Below are positions 37,869 through 46,050 of a DNA stretch of 64,000 nt, one piece after another. This DNA is from Enterovibrio gelatinilyticus (lineage in GTDB: Bacteria; Pseudomonadota; Gammaproteobacteria; Enterobacterales; Vibrionaceae): contig NZ_JAJUBC010000006.1 in assembly GCF_028683095.1 (NCBI RefSeq), forward strand, positions 164,875-228,874. The letters run 5' to 3'. Positions within the stretch are counted from its first letter, which is position 1; each line of letters begins with the position of its first letter. The notes under the pieces are model-generated. The model had not been told where the DNA came from. It saw nothing but the letters and a program-made list of their open reading frames with translations, and made no database searches. Position numbers and translations under genes: made by a program.

Positions 37869-38044
37869 CGTTTGCATCCTTTCAACTTCAAAATGTATTG
37901 AGTGGCCTGACAATATACCCGTTTACTACCGCGCTAAATACCGACAAACATCAGGGTTTATCGGCGTTGTCTTGATATATATCAGAGCATGAACATCGTG
38001 ATTAGCTACACTACTTGGCTGATAACGCACACCGAGACATCACC

Positions 38045-38401
38045 ATGCTTGATATAGAAATCGTAGCACAGCTACAAAAAAAGCTCATAAATGAGAAAGA
38101 AACCGTTCGTAGCAGATTGGAAGATGCGTTAATAACACTAACCGGATTAGATGTATCAAATGTGCCTACCGCACATCTGATTAAACTATGCAGAAGAGAA
38201 AGTGACTCTCTGCATGAAGATGGCTTACGCCTTGAGAAAATTGATGCGGCACTTTGTGCAATCCACACAGGTCTCTATGGGCTCTGTGCAGACTGCGAAG
38301 AGGGCATTGCTTTAGAAGATTTGCAGAAAGATCCTGCTGAACTGCGTTGCGAAGAGTGTCGTAATCACAATCACTACCACCATGTAAGAGCCTCTTTTTA
38401 G
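38045..38401 (+). CDS. DksA/TraR-type zinc-finger protein
   Basis: 118 residues: an N-terminal coiled-coil-like helix pair and a C-terminal Cys4 zinc finger (CADC at 81-84, CEEC at 102-105), followed by a His-rich tail (NHNHYHHVR). DksA-family proteins enter the RNA polymerase secondary channel; whether this short version does is unknown. It is distinct from the housekeeping DksA (about 151 aa). The reading frame is open ten codons farther from a TTG; the ATG giving MLDIEIVAQLQKK is the natural start. Confidence 0.85.
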   Translation: MLDIEIVAQLQKKLINEKETVRSRLEDALITLTGLDVSNVPTAHLIKLCRRESDSLHEDGLRLEKIDAALCAIHTGLYGLCADCEEGIALEDLQKDPAELRCEECRNHNHYHHVRASF

Positions 38402-38407
38402 AGGCTT

Positions 38408-38800
38408 CTACTCATTACAGTCACCTTTAGAAATGACATCGGTAACAAAGCCATTGACGAACCAAGTACGTACGCCCAACCCTTCGTCAATAGCATCACC
38501 AAATTGTTCGCAGGTATAAAGTTTAATATCGTCTGCAACATCACTTTTGTTCATGTTCCAATACCAACGATTACTACGAAGTTTTTCTACAATGGTAAGC
38601 AAAGCCTTATCTTCTTCATAAATAAAGTGCGTCGTTGCACCTCGAGAAGACTGCATTGGGGCATCATTCAAAGCTAACAGTTGTTGGTTTAGCCCATCAG
38701 AAACTTTTCCCTGATAATCAGACGCTGGCAAACTATTTACCAGTGAGTTTTGACACCCACCCAATACGAGAGGAAGAACCAATACAGCCCAATGCTTCAT
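38408..38800 (-). CDS. Predicted lipoprotein, unknown function
   Basis: 130 residues. The N-terminus KHWAVLVLPLVLGGCQN is a lipoprotein signal with lipobox LGGC (Cys16) and Gln at +2/Asn at +3, compatible with outer-membrane sorting. The mature part has two further cysteines near the C-terminus (YTCEQFGDA, KGDCNE) that could form a disulfide. No family recognised. It is 22 bases downstream of the DUF2057 gene and probably co-transcribed with it. Confidence 0.75.
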   Translation of the reverse strand: MKHWAVLVLPLVLGGCQNSLVNSLPASDYQGKVSDGLNQQLLALNDAPMQSSRGATTHFIYEEDKALLTIVEKLRSNRWYWNMNKSDVADDIKLYTCEQFGDAIDEGLGVRTWFVNGFVTDVISKGDCNE

Positions 38801-38822
38801 ACAACCATCCTTGATATTAAAA

Positions 38823-39455
38823 TTAAAAGTCCTGTTCTATCATCCAACGCTTGAATGCTTTCTTCTCTTCGTTGGTTGCTTTTGTATACCAAAGTTTTAG
38901 CTGTGTAACTGTATCACCCTTGATATCAACGTTGCCTTTCTTATCAACGCTAACCAAAACCTCTTCTAAATCTTTTGCTTCACCGCCTTCAATGATGATC
39001 CCATTTTGGCGATTATAATCGGCAACGACTTGCTCCATATTGTTAAAAGCACCGAAGCCACTCCCTGTCATTAAGGTGCTTGAAATGAAAGTTGTCTTGC
39101 CCGTAGATACATTCTCAAGCACCCACTCAGGATTCCTGAAAAAAGCTATAGCCTGGCTTTCAAATCTAAACTTTGGGACGTTCAACACTACGTTCTCATT
39201 GGTCACGTCTAAATCAAAAACATAGGGCTTCGACGTGAATATGACGTTTTTAGAACCACGTTTCACTTCATCGTCATATCGAGCAACAAGCTGGTGACGA
39301 CCCGGAGATAACTCCAACCTCTTATCGGCATCACTTGAAATTTTCTTGACGTCCTTACCATCAACAACCAGAAACTCAACGCCATTTTTTGCAGTAATTT
39401 CAGCGGCATTAACAACACCAGATAATGCAAGTAGCCCGATGAACAGCAATTTCAT
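38823..39455 (-). CDS. DUF2057 (YccT/CsgI-like) periplasmic protein
   Basis: 210 residues with a signal peptide of about 17 residues. The family pattern is clear: VEFLVVDGKDVKK, ELSPGRHQLVARYD, SKPYVFDLDV, then a C-terminal helical part ending LKLWYTKATNEEKKAFKRWM. The E. coli relative YccT (CsgI) is reported to inhibit curli assembly; no role is assumed here. It is followed by the lipoprotein gene. Its upstream region is shared with the terminator of the porin gene. Confidence 0.88.
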   Translation of the reverse strand: MKLLFIGLLALSGVVNAAEITAKNGVEFLVVDGKDVKKISSDADKRLELSPGRHQLVARYDDEVKRGSKNVIFTSKPYVFDLDVTNENVVLNVPKFRFESQAIAFFRNPEWVLENVSTGKTTFISSTLMTGSGFGAFNNMEQVVADYNRQNGIIIEGGEAKDLEEVLVSVDKKGNVDIKGDTVTQLKLWYTKATNEEKKAFKRWMIEQDF

Positions 39456-39470
39456 TTAAAACTCTCCCGA

Positions 39471-39497
39471 CAGAAAAAGCCGCCAAAAAGGCGGCTT
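39471..39497 (-). terminator. Rho-independent terminator of the porin gene
   Basis: The stem AAGCCGCC/GGCGGCTT with a 5-base loop is followed on the minus strand by TTT, 26 bases after the porin stop. Confidence 0.85.
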
Positions 39498-39522
39498 CAA
39501 TATTTTTTCTTCTAAGGAATTC

Positions 39523-40527
39523 TTAGAATTTAACTTCCATACCCAACACGTAACCAGTGTCAGTATCTACGTCAGCACCACCAACTTCTTCATCGGTAAC
39601 ACCCACTTCAGCATATACTTTTGCATTGCTGTGCAGTTTGTAAGTAACGTTTGCATACAAGCTGTCGCTTTTCGCGTCAGCAACGCCACCTTTACCATCT
39701 GCATCAATGATGTCATAACCAACAGCAAATGAAGTCGCTTCATCCAACTGGTAGCCACCAGAAATACCAAATACATCAACATCAGATTTCAGAGAGCTGC
39801 TAACAACTTTGTATTCAACTTGACCGTAGCTCACTGCAACATCGAAAGCATCGCTGATTGCGTAGTCCAATTCTGCGTTGAAGCCAGACGTGTCTAGAGT
39901 GTATGCAGTGCCATTAATTTTGCCACTTAGATTCTCACCATCGTACAGGTATACACGAGCATCTAGAGCGTCAAAACGAACACCAACACGACCACCAACA
40001 ATCGAACGACCGTCTGTGCCTTCGCTGATATCGTTGTCCAAATCAACGTTCGCGCCCGCATAGAACATGCCGTTGTCGTAAACGTACTTGATTACTTGCG
40101 CGCCGCTTGTTTTAACAAAATCGATTTGCTCAGTACCAAGCTCGTAATCTTTTTGGTTGCCAGCATCGTCAGAGATCAGCAATTGACGACCAAACGTCAA
40201 TGTACCGAAATCACCACCAAGACCAACGTAAAGCTCATCGCTCTCTACGCCGCCAGTGTCATTTGTATCGCCTTCATATTTGAAGCCCATACCAGCAACA
40301 GCGTCGAGGCTATCAGTTACTGCAATAGTAGTAGTAAAAATTAGGTCAGCATCGTCAATGCGCAGGTACGCATCGTTAGACTTATTGTAGCCTTTGTAGA
40401 ATTGAATCTCTGCTGCACCTGACATATCTACAACAACACCGTCTGCATCGTACAGGTTTACACTTGCGTTTGCTGCGCCTGCAACCAGAAGAGCTGGAAC
40501 TGCCATAGCTAGAATTGTCTTTTTCAT
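39523..40527 (-). CDS. Gram-negative general porin (OmpT/OmpH-like)
   Basis: Outer-membrane trimeric porin of 334 residues with a signal peptide of 21 residues (ending AGAANA). The mature N-terminus VNLYDADGVVVDMSGAAEIQ resembles Vibrio OmpT/porin H rather than OmpU. It has 16-strand porin features, FGTLTFGRQLL for the loop-3 approach, and a C-terminal VLGMEVKF with terminal Phe. In V. cholerae, ToxR represses ompT and activates ompU; toxR is 7 kb away in this window. Confidence 0.9.
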   Translation of the reverse strand: MKKTILAMAVPALLVAGAANASVNLYDADGVVVDMSGAAEIQFYKGYNKSNDAYLRIDDADLIFTTTIAVTDSLDAVAGMGFKYEGDTNDTGGVESDELYVGLGGDFGTLTFGRQLLISDDAGNQKDYELGTEQIDFVKTSGAQVIKYVYDNGMFYAGANVDLDNDISEGTDGRSIVGGRVGVRFDALDARVYLYDGENLSGKINGTAYTLDTSGFNAELDYAISDAFDVAVSYGQVEYKVVSSSLKSDVDVFGISGGYQLDEATSFAVGYDIIDADGKGGVADAKSDSLYANVTYKLHSNAKVYAEVGVTDEEVGGADVDTDTGYVLGMEVKF

Positions 40528-41006
40528 GTTAATCCACTGCCTTTTCTTTATTAGAATGGAATTCCTGTTCCAGGATCCCTTTTATATTTGTACTTGTCAC
40601 AGCGTCACAAAAACCCTGCAACAAATACGCTTTAACTTCGAAACTTAGAGTGCAGAGAAATCTAAAATCTGTCAAATCCACAAAAAACAATATCAAAAAA
40701 ACAAAAAAGCATTTAAATACAGATATATAGGCAAACACCCTCGAGTGACATCACGGTAATTAAATGGAAATGTAAAATTTCTGCAAACTTGATCGCATTA
40801 CTCAATCAGTATTTTAAACTGAAATATAGCAAATATAATCTAAATTACAGGATAATATATCGCCAACACCTCATTCATGCAGTGAATGGCATTAACTATG
40901 TTTTTCATAGTGATAGCTAATATTAGTTCAACTCATATTCGTGATCTAAATCTCAAAACAAAAAACTAATCATCGAATACTTGAACTCATTCACATTCTC
41001 CGACCG
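40528..41006. other. Gene-free region between porin and dinG
   Basis: About 480 bases, very AT-rich. On the porin side there is a leader with the palindrome GGAATTCC and the dyad TTGTGACGCTGTGACAA (near 40598-40616), a possible regulator site. I see no coding frame with family features. The AT-rich tract is where ToxR or H-NS would be expected to bind, but I could not assign sites. Confidence 0.5.
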
Positions 41007-41015
41007 TGATATAAT
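41007..41015 (+). promoter_or_regulatory. Extended -10 promoter of dinG
   Basis: TGATATAAT is a perfect extended -10 (TGnTATAAT), 30 bases before the ATG. No good -35 lies at the right distance. The expected transcript start is near 41022. Confidence 0.65.
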
Positions 41016-41044
41016 GCGGTTCCCGTTACCTTTATGTGTCCTCC

Positions 41045-43120
41045 ATGCTTAGTCCATCAGTTAAAAAAGACATCCGTTGCAGCTACGAGAATTTGAAAGC
41101 TCAGTTGCAGAATTTTATTCCAAGGAAGGCGCAAAATTATCTCGTAGCTGAGTTGGCAAAAACCCTTGCGGGCGAGTACAACCCAAAACGCAGAATCATG
41201 GTTGCAGAAGCTGGGACGGGGATCGGAAAGTCAATGGCTTACCTAATGGGGGCCATACCTTTTGCATTAAACAATAATAAAAAAGTGGTGATCTCAACCG
41301 CGACTGTCGCGTTGCAGGAGCAGTTAGTCGAAAAAGACTTGCCGTTGTTTAGACGTATTGTTCCGAAAGAGTTTAGTTTTGTTCTGGCTAAAGGCCGTCA
41401 ACGCTATTGTTGTGGTGAGAAACTGGCGGGAGCAGCAAGTGCAGAGGGCTTTGGGCAACAAGCACTTTTTGAAAAAAAACCTAAAAAGTCTGATATCGAT
41501 TTAATCAACGATATGTACAAAGCCTATTCTCGCGGAAAATGGGATGGCGATAGAGACAACTGGCCCAAAGCCATTCCCGACACCGTTTGGATGAGCATTG
41601 TCTCAGATAAACACACCTGTCATTCAGGGCTCAGCGCACACCGAGGCTGCCCTTTTGCGAAAGCCCGAGAGTTTCTCGACAAAGCCGATGTTGTGGTGGC
41701 CAACCACAGCCTACTCATGGCAGACCTCGAACTCGGCGGTGGCGTAATACTCCCCGAGCCCGAACAAGCGCTGTACATGATAGATGAGGCACATCACCTT
41801 CCTATTGTTGCTCGTGATTTTTCTGCCGCCTCCGCCAGTTTGATTGGCGCGGCGTCTTGGTTGGAGAAACTCAATCAATCCGCGTCTAAACTTGCGAATG
41901 CAGGCGACATCAAACGCAGTAGCCGTTTTCTTGATGCGCTTCAGTCAGGTATTCAAGTTCTCATACCTGGCTTGCGCTCTGTACGCGAAATGCTGAAATC
42001 GCTTCCCTTAAGCAAAGATGGTATCTATCGATTTGAAGATGGAGAACTACCAGAAAGCCTCATCACCGAAGCGAAAGAGCTACAAAAAGCCGTAAAAAAA
42101 GCCCATCAATCCCAAGCAAAGCTTCACGATTTAGTCTCAGAGCGTTTAAAAGATGGGGAGATCAGTTCACGCATCGCCGACCCCTTGCTAGCAGAGTCCG
42201 CTTTCTTCCTTCAGCGAATGGAAAATCTCGAAAAAGTATGGACCTTAATGGCGCAGCCAAATTCAGACAAGGGTGCACCGCTAGCGCGGTGGATACAACA
42301 ATGTCCCGAACGCGAAAACGATTTGGTGGTACATGTTTCCCCGCTGGAAATCGGCTGGCGTCTTGATCAATTGCTTTGGTCACGAGCGGCTGGGGTTGGG
42401 CTTATGTCAGCCACACTCCGAGCACTCAATTCATTTAGCTATTTTTGTCGTCAAGTGGGACTCGATGAGAACGATGGTACGCGCTTTTTGGCTCTTCCCT
42501 CTCCATTTGATTACCAAGAAAACGCACGATTAGTTGTTCCATCATTGCCGTTTGAACCCCAACAAGACGGGTTTACAGATATGCTGCCTAGTGTCTTATT
42601 GGAATACTTAGAGGGGCAAACCGCCAGTCTTGTCCTTTTCTCTTCCTATTGGCAGATGAACCAAGTGGCCGAGAAAATGCGAGCCCAAATCAAAAAGAAT
42701 GGTTGGCACCTCCATATACAAGGAGAAGCCTCTCGCACTGTCACCCTTGATGCACATAGACGCTGTTGTAAGGACGGCAAAGTCAGCATTCTCTTTGGAA
42801 CAGGGAGCTTTTCCGAAGGTTTGGATTTACCCGGTGACCAGCTCACAAATTTGATTATCACCAAAATTCCCTTTGCAGTACCGACATCTCCAGTGGAAGA
42901 GGCACATGCTGAATATATAGAAAGAAAAGGCGGGAATCCGTTTTTGCAAATTTCTGTTCCTGAAGCGAGTAAAAAACTAATACAATCAGCAGGTAGATTG
43001 CTACGCAAAGAGAGTGATTCTGGTCGTGTCGTCTTGCTAGATCGACGCGTTGTTAACCGTCGCTACGGTAAATCACTGCTTGATGCTTTACCGCCATTCA
43101 AACGTGTCATTGAATATTAA
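41045..43120 (+). CDS. dinG: ATP-dependent DNA helicase DinG
   Basis: XPD-like 5'-3' helicase that resolves R-loops and D-loops. 691 residues. Walker A AEAGTGIGKS (about 55-64), cysteines of the Fe-S domain (RYCCGEK near 120, then CHSGLSAHRGC near 192-202), DEAH box IDEAHHLP (about 245), motif SATLRALNSFSYF, FSEGLDLPGDQL and QSAGRLLRKESDSGRV. A GTG three codons earlier is in frame and also possible; the extended -10 allows either. Collinear with E. coli DinG throughout. Confidence 0.94.
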   Translation: MLSPSVKKDIRCSYENLKAQLQNFIPRKAQNYLVAELAKTLAGEYNPKRRIMVAEAGTGIGKSMAYLMGAIPFALNNNKKVVISTATVALQEQLVEKDLPLFRRIVPKEFSFVLAKGRQRYCCGEKLAGAASAEGFGQQALFEKKPKKSDIDLINDMYKAYSRGKWDGDRDNWPKAIPDTVWMSIVSDKHTCHSGLSAHRGCPFAKAREFLDKADVVVANHSLLMADLELGGGVILPEPEQALYMIDEAHHLPIVARDFSAASASLIGAASWLEKLNQSASKLANAGDIKRSSRFLDALQSGIQVLIPGLRSVREMLKSLPLSKDGIYRFEDGELPESLITEAKELQKAVKKAHQSQAKLHDLVSERLKDGEISSRIADPLLAESAFFLQRMENLEKVWTLMAQPNSDKGAPLARWIQQCPERENDLVVHVSPLEIGWRLDQLLWSRAAGVGLMSATLRALNSFSYFCRQVGLDENDGTRFLALPSPFDYQENARLVVPSLPFEPQQDGFTDMLPSVLLEYLEGQTASLVLFSSYWQMNQVAEKMRAQIKKNGWHLHIQGEASRTVTLDAHRRCCKDGKVSILFGTGSFSEGLDLPGDQLTNLIITKIPFAVPTSPVEEAHAEYIERKGGNPFLQISVPEASKKLIQSAGRLLRKESDSGRVVLLDRRVVNRRYGKSLLDALPPFKRVIEY

Positions 43121-43144
43121 CCACCCTTATTGAGCCCAACTTTC

Positions 43145-43918
43145 ATGCTTGAAATTCTTGAACCTTCCACCATCGCCATTCTGGCCATGGTGGCATTTGC
43201 CGCGGGCTTTATTGACGCAGTGGCTGGCGGAGGCGGTATGTTAACCGTTCCTGCATTGCTTTCTATTGGCTTACCACCACACATTGCTTTGGGTACCAAC
43301 AAGCTCGCTGCAACATTCGCCTCATCAACAGCCGCCGTTACGTACTATCGAAAAAAACTTTTTTCTCCCTCATTTTGGCGACACGCGTTCTTTGCAACAT
43401 TGATTGGCGCCGTTCTCGGTACCTTATTGGTAGACGTCATCAGTACGGTATGGCTTGAAAAAGGACTGCCTCTGATCATCCTTATCATTGCTATTTATAC
43501 AATCTGTCGCCCTCCATCAAAAGTGGAAAATCATCGACTGCCAAAAGATGACCCTAAACTCAACACCAAACAGTGGGGACAAGGATTATCACTAGGTTTT
43601 TATGATGGCGTGGTAGGGCCAGGAACCGGGGCATTTTGGGTGGTCTCATCAATGTCGATGTACAAGATGAATATGCTGCTGTCATCCGGTTTGGCAAAAG
43701 CCATGAATTTCACCAGCAACATCACCTCTCTTGTTACATTTATTATTTTGGGACATGTGAATTGGGCTATTGGCTTAACCATGGGCGTGTGCCTAATGGC
43801 TGGCGCCTACATTGGCGCACACTCCGCCATCCGTTTTGGTAGCGCTTTTATTCGCCCTGTGTTCATCACCGTTGTCGTGATACTGTCAGTAAAACTCGCT
43901 ATTGATGCGTGGTTTTAG
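43145..43918 (+). CDS. TSUP family (TauE/SafE) permease, YfcA-like
   Basis: 257-residue inner-membrane protein with about 8 helices. The tandem family motif begins FAAGFIDAVAGGGGMLTVPALLSIGLPPHIALGTNK (shown in part here; Gly-rich segment DAVAGGGG) and reappears in the second half as GFYDGVVGPGTGAFWV. TSUP proteins move sulfur-containing or organic anions; the substrate is unknown. It lies 24 bases after dinG and 26 bases before priC, so the genes are probably co-transcribed. A TTG five codons upstream is a less likely start. Confidence 0.9.
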   Translation: MLEILEPSTIAILAMVAFAAGFIDAVAGGGGMLTVPALLSIGLPPHIALGTNKLAATFASSTAAVTYYRKKLFSPSFWRHAFFATLIGAVLGTLLVDVISTVWLEKGLPLIILIIAIYTICRPPSKVENHRLPKDDPKLNTKQWGQGLSLGFYDGVVGPGTGAFWVVSSMSMYKMNMLLSSGLAKAMNFTSNITSLVTFIILGHVNWAIGLTMGVCLMAGAYIGAHSAIRFGSAFIRPVFITVVVILSVKLAIDAWF

Positions 43919-43944
43919 TCTGCCATTTTCGATTGAGAATTGTC

Positions 43945-44493
43945 ATGGATTTATCCCCAATAAAAGAACAACTCCACGCGTTAGGATTACAAGCTGCAGA
44001 GATTGATAGACGCCGAGGAGAAGGCATCAAGCCGCTTTTCGATGAGCGATTGTTTAACTGCCTTGCTCGCTTGCTTACCCCATGCGTTGCCGAATCTAAA
44101 AGTGTGGTCGACACCTTGGAGCGAGAGCAATCGAGCGGCAAACTCTCTGCCATGCGCGCCGAACATCTTTGTGAGCGCCTAGTAAACCAAGTCAGTGCGC
44201 TGCAACGAGAGATTGCCACCGTATCCATTCGTCAAAAAGAAAGGAGCTTTGCCCCAAAATTTGGCACATCAACGGGCCAGCTATATCAAGAGCTTGCTCA
44301 ACATCAAGAGTGGGAACGACGCCTTGCCGATATGGTTCGCGATGCCGAATCCAACATGGCACATAGTCAGACCATTGCGCAGCAACAGCACGCGCAAAAA
44401 AGTTTGTTAGTGGCAGAAAGCCGATTAGCGCGTTGCCGTGAATCGAAAAAGAAAATCGAAGCGCGTATTACTTTTAGAGAAAAGAAAGGGTAG
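43945..44493 (+). CDS. priC: Primosomal replication protein PriC
   Basis: Helps restart stalled forks by loading DnaB on SSB-covered DNA. 182 residues, mostly helical. It matches the E. coli pattern of DERLFNCLARLL, LYQELAQHQEWERRLADMVR (E. coli: IQHQDFERRLREMV) and the basic C-terminus ESRLARCRESKKKIEARI. The ATG at 43945 is chosen because the family starts close to it; the frame is open 12 codons upstream. It is separated from rsmS by a deacetylase-family gene; in E. coli the two are neighbours. Confidence 0.88.
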   Translation: MDLSPIKEQLHALGLQAAEIDRRRGEGIKPLFDERLFNCLARLLTPCVAESKSVVDTLEREQSSGKLSAMRAEHLCERLVNQVSALQREIATVSIRQKERSFAPKFGTSTGQLYQELAQHQEWERRLADMVRDAESNMAHSQTIAQQQHAQKSLLVAESRLARCRESKKKIEARITFREKKG

Positions 44494-44501
44494 CTACCTA
44501 T

Positions 44502-45419
44502 ATGATGTTACCTGTTATTTATCATCCGATTTATTCCAATTTTCCGCTACCAGACGGGCACCGTTACCCGCTTCAAAAGTACCAATTGCTCAAAACTCAC
44601 ATTGATAGTGAGCGCTGGCCAGTTGAAACGTTCGAACCTACGTTGTTGAACAGTGACACGTTAAAATCTATTCATGACCCTGACTATGTCAATGCACTGA
44701 TGTCGGGTGAGCTTCCACTGGTGAAAATGCGTCGTATCGGATTTCCTTGGAGCAAAAACTTAATACATCGATCACTGACTTCCCTTGGAGGGACGACACT
44801 AACCGTGGATAAAGCCATTGAACACGGTGTCGCTATTCATCTTACGGGAGGCTATCACCATGCCCATTATGATTTTGGTAGCGGCTTTTGCCTATTCAAC
44901 GATTTGATTCTTGCCGCAAATCACGCCTTGTCATATCCGCATATTGAAAAAGTCATGATTGTGGATTGCGATGTCCATCAAGGCGATGGGACAGCAGCGC
45001 TAGCAAAAAACAGATCTGACATCATCACCTTGTCTGTACATTGTGATAAGAATTTTCCCTCTCGTAAGCCTGAATCGGATATCGACTTACCCTTACCTAT
45101 TGGCACAGACAGTGACAGTTACCTGCGCGAGTTTTTGCCCTGTCTGACTATCGCTCTCGCCCAACACCAACCTGACATGGTGATCTATGATGCTGGGGTA
45201 GATATTCACGTGGATGATGAACTGGGTTATCTATCAGTCTGCCAATCTGGCATTGGTCAGCGAGACCAAGCGGTATTCTCTGCATGCCAAGACCATCAAA
45301 TTCCCGTTGCCGCAGTGATTGGAGGGGGGTATCGTACCGACCAAGAGACGCTCGTTCCGCTTCATGCTGAGCTAGTGCTTTCAGCCTTACAGACATACTA
45401 CCCACTTAGCGGAACATAA
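44502..45419 (+). CDS. Histone-deacetylase-family protein (zinc-dependent deacetylase)
   Basis: 305 residues with the full arginase/deacetylase fold. The active-site HH pair is in [20 protein letters not shown] (about 117), zinc ligands are in [11 protein letters not shown] and [11 protein letters not shown], and GGGYRTD is near the end. Bacterial homologues deacetylate acetyl-polyamines, acetoin-related compounds or proteins; the substrate cannot be told. It starts 8 bases after priC and ends 5 bases before rsmS. Confidence 0.9.
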   Translation: MMLPVIYHPIYSNFPLPDGHRYPLQKYQLLKTHIDSERWPVETFEPTLLNSDTLKSIHDPDYVNALMSGELPLVKMRRIGFPWSKNLIHRSLTSLGGTTLTVDKAIEHGVAIHLTGGYHHAHYDFGSGFCLFNDLILAANHALSYPHIEKVMIVDCDVHQGDGTAALAKNRSDIITLSVHCDKNFPSRKPESDIDLPLPIGTDSDSYLREFLPCLTIALAQHQPDMVIYDAGVDIHVDDELGYLSVCQSGIGQRDQAVFSACQDHQIPVAAVIGGGYRTDQETLVPLHAELVLSALQTYYPLSGT

Positions 45420-45424
45420 TAGAG

Positions 45425-45586
45425 ATGAGCAAAACTGGATTAGAGCAAGCCCCTGACGACATCAAACTCGCCGTCGATCTTATCTATTTGCTTGAAAGCA
45501 ATAAGGTCGCTCCAGAAACCGTATTGAAGGCACTAGATATCGTTAGGGCTGATTTCGAGAAGAAAGCACAAGATCAAAACAACTAG
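45425..45586 (+). CDS. rsmS: RsmS (YbaM, DUF2496) small regulatory protein
   Basis: 53 residues. The segment [19 protein letters not shown], then [17 protein letters not shown] and DFEKK, is collinear with E. coli YbaM. RsmS modulates Rsm-dependent secondary metabolism and exoenzymes in Erwinia-type bacteria. In E. coli it is adjacent to priC; here one deacetylase gene intervenes. It begins 5 bases after that gene. Confidence 0.9.
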   Translation: MSKTGLEQAPDDIKLAVDLIYLLESNKVAPETVLKALDIVRADFEKKAQDQNN

Positions 45587-46050
45587 CGTTCTACCCTCCC
45601 CCGGATTGCCTTCACTCATACACAGCTGCTGTTAGCAACACGTCGCTGACAGCGCACAAGAATGATATAAAAGTCACACCAACCTCCCCATGTTAATCAG
45701 TGTTATCATTTGTGTTGCTTTTTAACCACAAAACCTCCTCATTTGGTTGAATAGTGACCAAATATTGAAATTTTCTGATGCTCAATCACCGAATGTGAAG
45801 TATTATCCTGCCGCTTTGTATCTATTGCGCTTTAGCTCATTAGTTAAGCTGGCCGTAGGGATATGCTCAAAAGGATTTGGAGATAGCGCAACAGACGCGC
45901 ACCGCTACGGACCAAGAATCTCTGCAAGGAAGCGTCGCCAGAGTGACGTTTATGCACTCGGGGTAGCGAGCTGGAAAGGATGTTTCAAAACCCTTGTCAC
46001 CTCCTTATCACTCCGCTGCCTATTTATTTTTGACGACAGTAGAGTTTGTT
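45587..46050 (+). other. Long structured leader upstream of the AGCS symporter gene
   Basis: 464 bases without a convincing gene. From 45845 to 45975 there is a dense set of complementary segments: CCGTAG (45853-45858) with CTACGG (45905-45910); GGAGAT (45879-45884) with ATCTCT (45918-45923) enclosing GCGC/GCGC; CGTC/GACG (45933/45945); CTCG/CGAG (45957/45967). The first two pairings are mutually exclusive or form a pseudoknot. A 113-codon open frame overlapping the symporter start has no family features. Confidence 0.4.

Noticed and set aside
43909..43944. N-terminal extension of PriC
   Set aside because: The extra 12 codons overlap the permease gene and are absent from the family; the ATG at 43945 fits.
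45845..45980. Canonical glycine, lysine or TPP riboswitch
   Set aside because: Only short resemblances (for example ACTCGGGG) are present; the conserved cores are incomplete, so I report only an unclassified leader.
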